From Pseudomonadota bacterium (GTDB lineage: Bacteria; Pseudomonadota; Gammaproteobacteria; Burkholderiales; Rhodocyclaceae): 64,000 bases of DNA. The translations under genes and the position numbers were made by a program. Where the stretch lies: NCBI GenBank assembly GCA_018261905.1, contig JAGTRU010000045.1, positions 1 through 64,000 of the forward strand, in the 5' to 3' direction. Shown here one piece after another: positions 7,962 through 16,256 of the stretch (the stretch's first letter is position 1; every line of letters starts with the position of its first letter). The notes under the pieces are model-generated. The model searched no databases. It was given only the letters and a program-made list of their open reading frames with translations, and was not told where the DNA came from.

Positions 7962-8744
7962 ATGGAACAATCACAAATCAATGAACTGGGCGACGAGCTT
8001 TATGAAGCGCTCGCCGCCTGCAAGACGATCAGCCCGCTGACCTCGCGCGGTTTCGACATCAGCGTCGAGGACGCCTACCACATCCAGCAGCGCATGCTGT
8101 CGCGCCGCCTGGAAAAGGGCGAGAAGGTCGTCGGCAAGAAAATCGGCGTGACCAGCAAGGCGGTCATGAACCTGCTCGGCGTGCATAGGCCGGACTTCGG
8201 TTACCTGCTCGACGGCATGGTGTACAACGAGGGCGAGTCGATCCCCATGGACACGCTGATCCAGCCCAAGGCCGAGGGCGAGATCGCCTTCCTGCTCAAG
8301 AAGGACCTGATGGGGCCGGGCGTCACGGCGGCCGATGTGCTGGCGGCGACCGAAGGCGTCATGGCCTGCTTCGAGATTGTCGATTCGCGCATCCAGGACT
8401 GGAAGATCAAGATCCAGGATACCGTCGCCGACAATGCGTCCTGCGGCGTCTTCGTGCTCGGCGACAAGCTGGTGCCGGTCGATCAGGTCGACCTCGCACT
8501 GTGCGGCATGGTGCTCGAGAAGAACGGCGACATCGTCGTCACCGGCGCCGGCGCGGCGACCATGGGTCACCCGGTCAATGCCATGATCTGGCTGGCCAAC
8601 ACGCTGGGCGAATTGGGCATCGCATTGAAGGCCGGCGACATCGTGCTGTCCGGCGCGATGGGTGCCATGGTGCCGGTGCAGAAGGGCGATAGCCTGCGTT
8701 GCACCATCGGCGGCATCGGCGGCTGCTCGGTGAAGTTCGTTTAG
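7962..8744 (+). CDS. dmpE: 2-oxopent-4-enoate hydratase
   Basis: 260 residues from the ATG at 7962, chosen because it follows GAGGAAAAAGCGCG and gives the family length. An in-frame start further upstream would lie inside dmpD. The enzyme adds water to 2-oxopent-4-enoate to make 4-hydroxy-2-oxovalerate. Typical segments are GKKIGVTSKAV and the metal-binding acids in KAEGEIAFLL. It is homologous to dmpH further down, as in all meta operons, and is thought to work in complex with that decarboxylase. Confidence 0.95.
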   Translation: MEQSQINELGDELYEALAACKTISPLTSRGFDISVEDAYHIQQRMLSRRLEKGEKVVGKKIGVTSKAVMNLLGVHRPDFGYLLDGMVYNEGESIPMDTLIQPKAEGEIAFLLKKDLMGPGVTAADVLAATEGVMACFEIVDSRIQDWKIKIQDTVADNASCGVFVLGDKLVPVDQVDLALCGMVLEKNGDIVVTGAGAATMGHPVNAMIWLANTLGELGIALKAGDIVLSGAMGAMVPVQKGDSLRCTIGGIGGCSVKFV

Positions 8745-8754
8745 GGCGCCGGCG

Positions 8755-9549
8755 ATGGATCTGCAAATTTCCGGCAAACGCGCCCTGATCAGCGGTTCGA
8801 CCAAGGGCATCGGCTTCGCCATCGCCTGCGAACTGGCCCGCGAAGGAGCGCGTGTCGTCATCAACGGCCGTCAGCCGCAAGCCGTGGCCGAGGCCGTCGA
8901 ACGCCTGCGTTCGCTGGTCGCTGGCGCGGATGTCACGGGCGTCGCTGCCGATCTCTCGAATACGGCCGGCATCGCCACTTTGGTCGCCGCCGTGCCGTCG
9001 GTCGACATCCTGGTGAACAACCTTGGCATCTTCGATCCCGCAGTTTTCGAGGACATCGCCGACAGCGAGTGGCAACGCTTTTTCGAGATCAACGTGATGA
9101 GCGGCGTGCGCCTGTCACGCCACTACCTGCCGGGCATGCTCGCCGCCGACTGGGGGCGCATCGTCTTCATCTCCAGCGAGTCCGGCATCAACACGCCGGG
9201 CGAGATGGTGCATTACGGCATGACCAAGTCGGCCCAGCTTGCTGTGTCGCGCGGTCTGGCGCAGCGCTGCGCCGGCACCGGTGTCACGGTCAATGCGGTA
9301 TTGCCGGGGCCGACGCGCTCGGAAGGCGTTGGCGAATTTTTCGCCAAGCTCGCCGCCGAAGCCGGCATCCCGAACGAAGAAATGGAGCGCCGCTTCTTCG
9401 CCGAAGGCCGCCCGACCTCCATCCTCAAACGCATGATAGCTCCGGCCGAAGTCGCCGCGCTCGTCGCCTACGTGTGCAGCGCCCGCGCTGCCGCGACGAC
9501 CGGTGCCGCGCTGCGTGTCGAAGGCGGCATCGTTTCCACCATTTGTTGA
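8755..9549 (+). CDS. Short-chain dehydrogenase/reductase inserted in the meta operon
   Basis: 264 residues. The NAD(P) Rossmann motif is SGSTKGIG; the active site has Ser in FISSESG and Y-x-x-x-K in YGMTK. The closest general class is FabG-like SDR oxidoreductases. It begins 10 bases after dmpE, so it belongs to the operon, yet no SDR step is needed for catechol meta cleavage. It may act on an alcohol or ketone side chain of a substituted phenol, or on a product outside the core route. The substrate cannot be read from the sequence. Confidence 0.88.
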   Translation: MDLQISGKRALISGSTKGIGFAIACELAREGARVVINGRQPQAVAEAVERLRSLVAGADVTGVAADLSNTAGIATLVAAVPSVDILVNNLGIFDPAVFEDIADSEWQRFFEINVMSGVRLSRHYLPGMLAADWGRIVFISSESGINTPGEMVHYGMTKSAQLAVSRGLAQRCAGTGVTVNAVLPGPTRSEGVGEFFAKLAAEAGIPNEEMERRFFAEGRPTSILKRMIAPAEVAALVAYVCSARAAATTGAALRVEGGIVSTIC

Positions 9550-9570
9550 ACACTTATTTGTTGAACACCT
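9541..9570. repeat. 15-bp tandem duplication over the SDR stop codon
   Basis: ATTTGTTGAACAC occurs at 9541-9553 and again at 9556-9568, a period of 15 bases. The first copy contains the TGA stop of the SDR gene. It is in the 39-bp gap before dmpF and looks like a replication-slippage duplication. No regulatory role is evident. Confidence 0.7.
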
Positions 9571-9588
9571 ACCAACAAGGACTCCAAC

Positions 9589-10506
9589 ATGACCCAAAAA
9601 ATCAAATGCGCGCTGATCGGCCCCGGCAACATCGGGACCGACCTGCTCTACAAACTCAAGCGCAGCCCCTTCCTCGACCCGGTCTGGATGATCGGCATCG
9701 ACCCGGAATCTGAAGGCCTCAAGCGCGCCGCCGAGATGGGCTTGAAGACCTGTGCCACGGGTGTCGACGGCTTCCTGCCGCACGTCCTGGCCGACAACGT
9801 CCAGATCGCTTTCGATGCGACCTCGGCCTATGTGCATGCCGAGAACAGCCGCAAGCTCAATGAGCTGGGCGTGCTGATGATCGACCTGACGCCGGCCGCC
9901 ATCGGCCCCTACTGCGTGCCGCCGGTCAATCTCAAGGAACACGTCGGTCGCCGTGAGATGAACGTCAACATGGTCACCTGCGGTGGCCAGGCCACCATCC
10001 CGATGGTTGCCGCCGTCTCGCGCGTCCAGCCGGTGGCCTACGGCGAAATCGTCGCCACCGTCTCTTCGAAGAGCGCCGGTCCCGGCACGCGCAAGAACAT
10101 CGACGAATTCACCCGCACCACCGCCGGTGCCGTCGAAAAGGTTGGCGGCGCCAAGAAGGGCAAGGCGATCATCATTATCAACCCGGCCGAACCGCCGCTG
10201 GTCATGCGCGACACCGTGCATTGCCTGACCGAGACCGCCCCGGACCAGGCCGCCATCACTGAATCGATCCACGCCATGATCAAGGAAGTCCAGAAATACG
10301 TGCCGGGTTACCGCCTGGTCAACGGCCCGGTCTTCGACGGCAACCGCGTGTCGGTCTACATGGAAGTCACCGGCCTCGGCGACTTCCTGCCGACCTACGC
10401 CGGCAATCTCGACATCATGACCGCCGCCGGTGCGCGCACGGCCGAGATGTTCGCCGAAGAAATGATCAAGGGCACGCTCAAGCTCGAGCCGACCAAAGCT
10501 GCTTAA
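9589..10506 (+). CDS. dmpF: Acetaldehyde dehydrogenase (acylating)
   Basis: 305 residues. It converts the acetaldehyde released by DmpG to acetyl-CoA with NAD+ and CoA. The N-terminal NAD motif is GPGNIGTDLLYKL, and the catalytic Cys lies in MVTCGGQATIP. It forms a channelling complex with DmpG, whose gene starts 12 bases downstream. CAAGGACTCCAAC supplies the ribosome site. Confidence 0.96.
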   Translation: MTQKIKCALIGPGNIGTDLLYKLKRSPFLDPVWMIGIDPESEGLKRAAEMGLKTCATGVDGFLPHVLADNVQIAFDATSAYVHAENSRKLNELGVLMIDLTPAAIGPYCVPPVNLKEHVGRREMNVNMVTCGGQATIPMVAAVSRVQPVAYGEIVATVSSKSAGPGTRKNIDEFTRTTAGAVEKVGGAKKGKAIIIINPAEPPLVMRDTVHCLTETAPDQAAITESIHAMIKEVQKYVPGYRLVNGPVFDGNRVSVYMEVTGLGDFLPTYAGNLDIMTAAGARTAEMFAEEMIKGTLKLEPTKAA

Positions 10507-10518
10507 GGAGATATAAAA

Positions 10519-11550
10519 ATGAGTTTGCGCGGCAAGAAAATCACCGTTCACGACATGACCCTGCGTGACGGCATGCACCCCAAGCGTCACCTGATGAGCC
10601 TCGACCAGATGATCGCCATCGCCACCGGCCTTGATGAAGCGGGTATCCCGCTCATCGAAGTCACCCATGGTGACGGCCTGGGCGGTTCCTCGGTCAATTA
10701 CGGCTTCCCGGCCCATACCGATGAAGAATATCTCGGCGCCGTCATCCCCCGGATGAAGCAGGCCAAGGTCTCGGCCCTGCTGCTGCCCGGCATCGGTACG
10801 GTCGATCACCTGAAGATGGCGCGCGACCTCGGCGTCAATACCATTCGCGTCGCCACGCACTGCACGGAAGCCGACGTTTCCGAGCAGCACATCACGATGG
10901 CCCGCAAGCTGGAGATGGATACCGTCGGCTTCCTGATGATGGCCCACATGAACAGCGCCGAAGGCCTGGTCACGCAAGCCAAGCTCATGGAAAGCTATGG
11001 CGCCAACTGCATCTACGTCACCGACTCGGCTGGCCATCTGCTGCCGGACGGCGTCAAGGAACGCCTGGCTGCCGTGCGCGCCGCGCTGAAGCCGGAAACC
11101 GAACTCGGCTTCCACGGCCACCACAACCTGGCCATGGGCATTGCCAATTCCATCGCCGCCATCGAAGTCGGTGCCAACCGTATCGACGCGGCTGCTGCCG
11201 GTCTCGGCGCCGGGGCCGGCAATACCCCGATGGAGGTGCTGATCGCCGTGTGCAGCCTGATGGGCATCGAAACCGGCGTCGATGTCGCGAAGATCACCGA
11301 CGTCGCCGAAGACCTCGTCGTGCCGATCATGGACTTCCCGATCCGTATCGACCGCGATGCGCTGACCCTGGGTTATGCCGGCGTCTATGGCTCCTTCCTG
11401 CTTTTTGCCAAGCGCGCCTCCGCCAAGTACGGCGTGCCGGCCCGCGAAATTCTCGTCGAACTGGGCCGGCGCGGCATGGTCGGCGGCCAGGAAGACATGA
11501 TTGAAGACACCGCCATCACCATGGCCCGCGAAAGAGGGTTGATCGCATGA
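10519..11550 (+). CDS. dmpG: 4-hydroxy-2-oxovalerate aldolase
   Basis: 343-residue HMGL-like class II aldolase that splits 4-hydroxy-2-oxovalerate into pyruvate and acetaldehyde. The N-terminal active-site segment HDMTLRDGMHPKRH and the metal-binding GFHGHHNL are present. The C-terminal communication domain that contacts DmpF follows residue 270 or so. A strong AAGGAGATATAAAA leader precedes the ATG, and the stop overlaps dmpH in an ATGA junction. Confidence 0.97.
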   Translation: MSLRGKKITVHDMTLRDGMHPKRHLMSLDQMIAIATGLDEAGIPLIEVTHGDGLGGSSVNYGFPAHTDEEYLGAVIPRMKQAKVSALLLPGIGTVDHLKMARDLGVNTIRVATHCTEADVSEQHITMARKLEMDTVGFLMMAHMNSAEGLVTQAKLMESYGANCIYVTDSAGHLLPDGVKERLAAVRAALKPETELGFHGHHNLAMGIANSIAAIEVGANRIDAAAAGLGAGAGNTPMEVLIAVCSLMGIETGVDVAKITDVAEDLVVPIMDFPIRIDRDALTLGYAGVYGSFLLFAKRASAKYGVPAREILVELGRRGMVGGQEDMIEDTAITMARERGLIA

Positions 11551-12335
11551 AACTGACACCGCAAGTTATCGCCCAACTCGCCGAGCACCTCGAAAATGCC
11601 GAACTGCAGGCACACGACGTCCTGAAGATCACCGACGATCATCCCGAGATGGACTGGGACGACGCCTATGCCATCCAGGCCGAGATCCTGCGGCGCAAGC
11701 TGGCGCGCGGCAATCGCGTGGTCGGCCTGAAGTGCGGCCTGACCTCGCACGCCAAGATGAAGCAGATGGGCGTCGAAACCCCGTGTTTCGGCTTCCTCGT
11801 CGATTACTTCAGCGTCGCCGACGGTGGCGAGATCAAGATCAACGAACTGATTCACCCCAAGGTCGAGCCGGAAATCGCCTTCGTGCTGAAAAAGGCCCTG
11901 AAGGGCCCGGGCTGCCACATCGGCAATGTGCTGGCGGCGACCGATTTCGTCATGCCGGGCATCGAGATCATCGACTCGCGCTATCGCGACTTCAAGTTCG
12001 ACCTGAAGAGCGTGATCGCCGACAACTGCTCCTCGTCGCGCTTCGTGCTCGGCGGCCAGGCGGTGCCGGTCGGCAAGCTCGACCTACGCACCCTGGGCGT
12101 CGTCATGGAGAAGAACGGCGAACACGTCGCCATCGGGGCCGGGGCAGCCGTGCTCGGCCACCCGGCGGCGGCCATCGCCATGCTGGCCAACCATCTCGGC
12201 GCCCGCGGCGAAGAGATTCCGGCCGGCACGATGATTCTTTCCGGCGGCGTCACCGAAGCCGTGGCGGTCAAGGCCGGCGACAGTGTCAGTCTGCGCATCC
12301 AGGCGCTGGGCAGCGTCGGCGTCCGCTTCATCTGA
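11547..12335 (+). CDS. dmpH: 4-oxalocrotonate decarboxylase
   Basis: 262 residues, paralogous to DmpE. It decarboxylates the keto form of 4-oxalocrotonate to 2-oxopent-4-enoate. Shared family blocks are GLKCGLTSHAKM, KVEPEIAFVL and the Gly-rich end LSGGVTEAVAVKAGD. The ATG overlaps the dmpG stop by four bases, so the two are coupled. Together with DmpC and DmpI it completes the oxalocrotonate branch. Confidence 0.95.
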   Translation: MKLTPQVIAQLAEHLENAELQAHDVLKITDDHPEMDWDDAYAIQAEILRRKLARGNRVVGLKCGLTSHAKMKQMGVETPCFGFLVDYFSVADGGEIKINELIHPKVEPEIAFVLKKALKGPGCHIGNVLAATDFVMPGIEIIDSRYRDFKFDLKSVIADNCSSSRFVLGGQAVPVGKLDLRTLGVVMEKNGEHVAIGAGAAVLGHPAAAIAMLANHLGARGEEIPAGTMILSGGVTEAVAVKAGDSVSLRIQALGSVGVRFI

Positions 12336-12352
12336 TAACGAAGGGAGACAAC

Positions 12353-12544
12353 ATGCCATTCGCCCAGATCTACCTGATCGAAGGCCGGACCGATGAGCAA
12401 AAGAAGGCGCTCATCGAGAAGGTCAGCGCCGCCATGAGCGAAGCCGTCGGCGCCCCGCTGGAAAACGTCCGCGTCTGGATTCATGACGTGCCCAAGGCGC
12501 AATGGGGGATCGGCGGCAAGACCGCCAAGGACCTCGGGCGCTAA
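12353..12544 (+). CDS. dmpI: 4-oxalocrotonate tautomerase
   Basis: 63 residues with the catalytic N-terminal proline exposed once Met is removed (MPFAQIYLIEG). Arginines in EGRTDEQK and ENVRVWI fit the substrate-binding positions of 4-oxalocrotonate tautomerases. It isomerises 2-hydroxymuconate to the 2-oxo-3-hexenedioate decarboxylated by DmpH. AAGGGAGACAAC lies before the ATG. It is the last catabolic gene; GC-rich hairpins follow at 12553-12620. Confidence 0.95.
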   Translation: MPFAQIYLIEGRTDEQKKALIEKVSAAMSEAVGAPLENVRVWIHDVPKAQWGIGGKTAKDLGR

Positions 12545-12743
12545 CGGTTTTTAAAGCCCGGCCGGGCTGACCGGCCATCCGGAAAAGCCGGAAAAACCGC
12601 CCGCCATGGGCGGCGGGACCGGTCTTGCCGGAAAGTTCCAGTTTCATACCCGCAAGGTATTGATTGCCATGGGAATCGGTATTGGACGGTATTTCTGTCC
12701 GGCAGGCATAGTTCGTTTCAACAACAATCAGTGAATCAGTTCT

Positions 12744-12759
12744 CCTAATCGTAATTAGG
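12744..12759. promoter_or_regulatory. Palindrome in the leader of the envelope cluster
   Basis: The 266-bp gap after dmpI (12545-12810) holds no gene. It contains GC-rich hairpins near dmpI, a weak -24/-12-like pair (GG at 12615, GC at 12627, ten bases between) and, closer to the next gene, the perfect palindrome CCTAATCGTAATTAGG. The palindrome lies 52 bases before the lipoprotein start and could be an operator or a short RNA hairpin. The AT-rich stretch around it is a likely promoter zone, but no clear sigma-70 pair is seen. Confidence 0.35.
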
Positions 12760-12810
12760 CCGAACGAACAAAAAAGTACCGCCACAGGTACGACACGACG
12801 GAGGAAGGGT

Positions 12811-13776
12811 ATGAGCAAGGCCAAGAAAATTGTGCTGTTGCCGCTATGGGCTTCACTGGCGAGTGGATTCCTGGCGGGCTGTTCGCCGGCGCCGGAAATG
12901 TCCGGCATTGCCGCCGAACGCCTGCGCGCCGTGCATCGCTACGATATCGCCCAGGCGGCGGCGAGCAACGGCAAGGTAGTGGTCGCCGGCACCCAGGATG
13001 GCGCGGTGCTGATCTCCGATGACCAGGGCAAGAGCTGGCGGCGCACGGCGCTGGGCAACAGTTCGCTGGTCGACATCACGACCTGCGGCGAGCGCGGCTT
13101 CGTTGCCATCGACCATTATCACAAGCTATGGTCGGCCGACGCCGCCGGCGGCAACTGGCAGGCCGTGCCGCTGGAGTTGCCGCGCACCCCGCTGGCCGTC
13201 ACCTGCGATGCGCTGGGCGGTTGGTGGGTGGCCGGGACCAATGCGGTCATTGCCGGCAGCAGCGACCAGGGCAAGACCTGGAAAACCACCGAGCTCGGCG
13301 AAGACACCCAGATCACCAGCCTGCAGTTCCTCGGCAACAAGAAGGCCGTCGCCCTGGGCGAGTTCGGCCTGACGGTCTTTTCCGAAGATGGCGGCGCAAC
13401 CTGGAAGAAGGGCGCCAAGATTCCGGGCGACTTCTACCCCTACGCCGCCCTCTTCCGTAACGACAGCGAAGGCTGGGTCAGCGGCATCGCCGGCCAGATG
13501 CTGCACACCACGGATGGCGGCAAGAGCTGGCAGAAACAGGCCAATACGGCGCACGCCTCGCTCTACCGGCTGTTCCTGCACGACGGGGCGCCGGTCGGCG
13601 TCGGCTCGGGCGGCGTCATCGCGCGTCTCGACGGCAACACCTGGCGCGTCCTGCCCTATACCGACCCGGTGCCGGTCTTCCTCGGCGCCAGCACTTCGCT
13701 GCCCGGCCAGTCAGCCGTCGTCATCGGCGGCCCCGGCGGCTTGCTGCGCGCTGTCAGCACCGTCGCCAAACAGTAA
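12811..13776 (+). CDS. YCF48-like BNR-repeat lipoprotein
   Basis: 321 residues with a lipoprotein signal peptide: charged start MSKAKK, hydrophobic core and lipobox FLAGC. The body is a beta-propeller of the YCF48/BNR type, with repeated sialidase-like words SDDQGKSWR, SSDQGKTWK, SEDGGATWKK and TTDGGKSWQ. YCF48 proteins act as assembly factors for photosystem II in plants and cyanobacteria; bacterial relatives beside RND pumps are not characterised. It lies 20 bases upstream of the transporter gene and probably serves as its periplasmic partner. GGAGGAAGGGT is the ribosome site. Confidence 0.88.
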   Translation: MSKAKKIVLLPLWASLASGFLAGCSPAPEMSGIAAERLRAVHRYDIAQAAASNGKVVVAGTQDGAVLISDDQGKSWRRTALGNSSLVDITTCGERGFVAIDHYHKLWSADAAGGNWQAVPLELPRTPLAVTCDALGGWWVAGTNAVIAGSSDQGKTWKTTELGEDTQITSLQFLGNKKAVALGEFGLTVFSEDGGATWKKGAKIPGDFYPYAALFRNDSEGWVSGIAGQMLHTTDGGKSWQKQANTAHASLYRLFLHDGAPVGVGSGGVIARLDGNTWRVLPYTDPVPVFLGASTSLPGQSAVVIGGPGGLLRAVSTVAKQ

Positions 13777-13796
13777 AGCATTGAGAAAGCCACACC

Positions 13797-16187
13797 ATGG
13801 TTAGCCAATTCCGCCACACCCTGACCCATGCCCTGCATCGCGGCGAGGAATGGATTTTCCGCAATCCGAAGATCGTCCTCTCCCTGGTGCTGCTGATCAC
13901 CTGCCTGTTCGGCGCCGCCCTGCCCAGCCTGCGGGTGTTTACCGACTTTTCCGACCTGCTGCCGCAGAACCATGCCTACATCAAGGTGTACAACCGCCTG
14001 AAGGAGAATTTCGGCGGTGCCAACATGATCGTCATGGCCATCGAGGTCGACAAGGGCACCATCTTCAATGATGAAACCCTGAAACTCATCCACGAAGCTA
14101 CGCTCGGCGTCGACAACCTGCCGGGCGTCAATCACAACCTGGTGACCAGCCTGACGCACCGCACGGCGCGCAAGGTCTTTCTCGACGACCAGGGCGGCTT
14201 TGCCTCCGAGTCCTATTACGACCCGCTAAAGCCGACGCGCACGGTGGCCGAACTCGAACAGCTCAAAAACGACGTCATCGCCAACCCGACCATTTTCGGC
14301 CTGCTCGTCTCGCCGGACATGAAAGCGGCGCTGATCAAGGCGCAGCTCAACGAAGGCGACATCGACTACCCGGCGACCTTCGCCGCGCTGCAGAAGGTCC
14401 GCGCCACGCTGGCCCGGCCCGGGCACCAGATCTACGTCACCGGCAATCCGGTACTCACCGGCTGGGTCTATACCTACCTCAACCAGATCGTCGAGATTCT
14501 GGCGTGGACGCTGCTGCTCTTGAGCACCCTGCTCATCGTCTATTTCCGCCGCTTCTACGGCGTCGCCCTGCCGCTCCTTGGCATTGCCCTGTCGTCGATC
14601 TGGGGCCTGGGTTTCATGGCCTTCATGGGGATCAACCTGGAACCCCTGTCGCTGCCCATTCCCTTCCTCATCGCCGCCCGCGCCACCTCGCACGGCGTGC
14701 AACTGGTGGTGCGCTACTACGAGGAACTGGCGATCGTCCATGACGGCCCGAAGGCCGCCCGCAACGCGCTCGACGCGCTGTTCCGGCCGGGGTCGCTGGC
14801 GATCATCGTCGATGCGGTGGGGATTGCCGTGCTCATGCTGGGCGCCGCCCCCTTCAATCACAAGCTCGGCCTGGCCGCCGGCTTCTGGGGTTTCTCGGTG
14901 ATCTTCACGGTGCACTTCATGGTGCCGCTGGCCCTGACCATCCTGCCGGCGCCGAAGCAGCACGCCAACGGCAACGAGGGCATCCGCAAATTCCTCGGCA
15001 AGGCCATGGCGCTGACCGGCGGCACCGACGGCGGCGCCCGTTCGATCCTCATCCTCACCCTGATCGGCGCGATCGGCGGCATGTATTTCGTCAGCAAGGT
15101 GCAACTCGGCGAATCCGAGCCAGGCTCGCCGCTGCTCCACCTCAACCACGACTACAACATCTCCACCAAGGCGATCAACACGCGCTTCCCGGGCTCCGAG
15201 GAACTGCATGTCGTGGCCCGTACCGAAGAAAAGGGCGGCATCAAGCGCCCCGACGTGATGGCCGCCATCGAACGCTTCCAGGCCCACATGCTGGCCGACC
15301 CGACGCTGGGCGGCACCAAGGCCATGCCGGGCGTCGTCCGCGTGGTTAACAAGCTGACCCACAACGACGATCCGCGCTGGATGCAACTGCCGGACAATGC
15401 CGCCGAAATCGGCGGCCTGATGTTCGCCTACATGGCCTCCAGCCCGATCCCGGGGGCCTTGAAGGAATTCGTCAATGCCGACGAGAACGAAGCCGACATG
15501 GTCTTCTATTACAAGGACCACCAGGCCGAAACGATCAACCGCATCGTCGCGCTGGCCGAGGAAGGCATCAAGCAGCTCGAGAAGGAAGTCCCCGGTCTGC
15601 ACATCGAACTGGGCGGCGGCATCATCGGCGTCACGGCGGCCGGCAACCAGGCGCTGCATTCCGACCACATGATCATCATCCCGGCCGTCATGCTGCTCGC
15701 CTTCGCCATCGTCATGGTCTATTACAGCTCGCTGCACGCCGGCTGGCTGATGGTCCTGCCAATGCTCTTCTCGACGCTGATGACCTATGCCTACATGGGT
15801 GCCCTGAATATCGGCATCAGCGTCAACACCGTGCCGGTGATCGCCGTCGGCGTCGGCGTCGGCATCGACTATGCGGTCTATTTCATGGACCGCATCCGGG
15901 AAGAGTTCGCCCATCTGCGCGACATCAAGCAGGCGGTGATCAACGCCGTCGCCACTACCGGCTACGCCGTCAGCTTCACCGCCGTGACGCTGATTGCCGG
16001 GGTGGTCATGTGGATCTTCATGTCCGACCTGCGCTTCCAGTCGGACGCCGCGATCCTGCTTTCTTTCATGCTCATCGTCAATGCGATCGCCGCCGTGCTG
16101 ATCGTGCCGTCGTGGTGCGTCGTCTTCAAGCCGAAGTTCGTGACCGCCGCCCACTACGACGCCGACGGGGTGCTGGAAAACGATTAA
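13797..16187 (+). CDS. RND-superfamily transporter, MMPL/HpnN-like
   Basis: 796 residues with the RND layout of one N-terminal membrane helix (LSLVLLITCLFGAALPSL), a large periplasmic loop (about 55-215), a block of helices (220-390), a second periplasmic loop (about 440-610) and a final helix block. The two halves resemble each other: FLIAARATSHGVQ in the first, VGVGIDYAVYFMDR in the second, the latter being the typical proton-relay helix. It is smaller than AcrB and resembles the MMPL/hopanoid-type exporters that move lipids. The neighbours are a YCF48 lipoprotein, DUF1302 and DUF1329, a set found in several catabolic regions. The substrate is not known. Confidence 0.88.
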   Translation: MVSQFRHTLTHALHRGEEWIFRNPKIVLSLVLLITCLFGAALPSLRVFTDFSDLLPQNHAYIKVYNRLKENFGGANMIVMAIEVDKGTIFNDETLKLIHEATLGVDNLPGVNHNLVTSLTHRTARKVFLDDQGGFASESYYDPLKPTRTVAELEQLKNDVIANPTIFGLLVSPDMKAALIKAQLNEGDIDYPATFAALQKVRATLARPGHQIYVTGNPVLTGWVYTYLNQIVEILAWTLLLLSTLLIVYFRRFYGVALPLLGIALSSIWGLGFMAFMGINLEPLSLPIPFLIAARATSHGVQLVVRYYEELAIVHDGPKAARNALDALFRPGSLAIIVDAVGIAVLMLGAAPFNHKLGLAAGFWGFSVIFTVHFMVPLALTILPAPKQHANGNEGIRKFLGKAMALTGGTDGGARSILILTLIGAIGGMYFVSKVQLGESEPGSPLLHLNHDYNISTKAINTRFPGSEELHVVARTEEKGGIKRPDVMAAIERFQAHMLADPTLGGTKAMPGVVRVVNKLTHNDDPRWMQLPDNAAEIGGLMFAYMASSPIPGALKEFVNADENEADMVFYYKDHQAETINRIVALAEEGIKQLEKEVPGLHIELGGGIIGVTAAGNQALHSDHMIIIPAVMLLAFAIVMVYYSSLHAGWLMVLPMLFSTLMTYAYMGALNIGISVNTVPVIAVGVGVGIDYAVYFMDRIREEFAHLRDIKQAVINAVATTGYAVSFTAVTLIAGVVMWIFMSDLRFQSDAAILLSFMLIVNAIAAVLIVPSWCVVFKPKFVTAAHYDADGVLEND

Positions 16188-16256
16188 CAACACTCCGGAC
16201 CACCGGGGGAACAGCAAAGCCATCCTTCTTGAACACACCAATGCGTTGGGGGAAAC

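Noticed and set aside
9115..11559. A minus-strand open frame of more than 800 codons opposite the SDR gene, dmpF and dmpG
   Set aside because: It is the antisense of well-identified genes. Long open antisense frames are common in GC-rich DNA, and its product has no recognisable domains.
12614..12629. Sigma-54 promoter after dmpI
   Set aside because: GG and GC spacing is right, but the hexamers match poorly (CGGGAC, TTGCC) in a GC-rich hairpin zone. It is mentioned only in passing.
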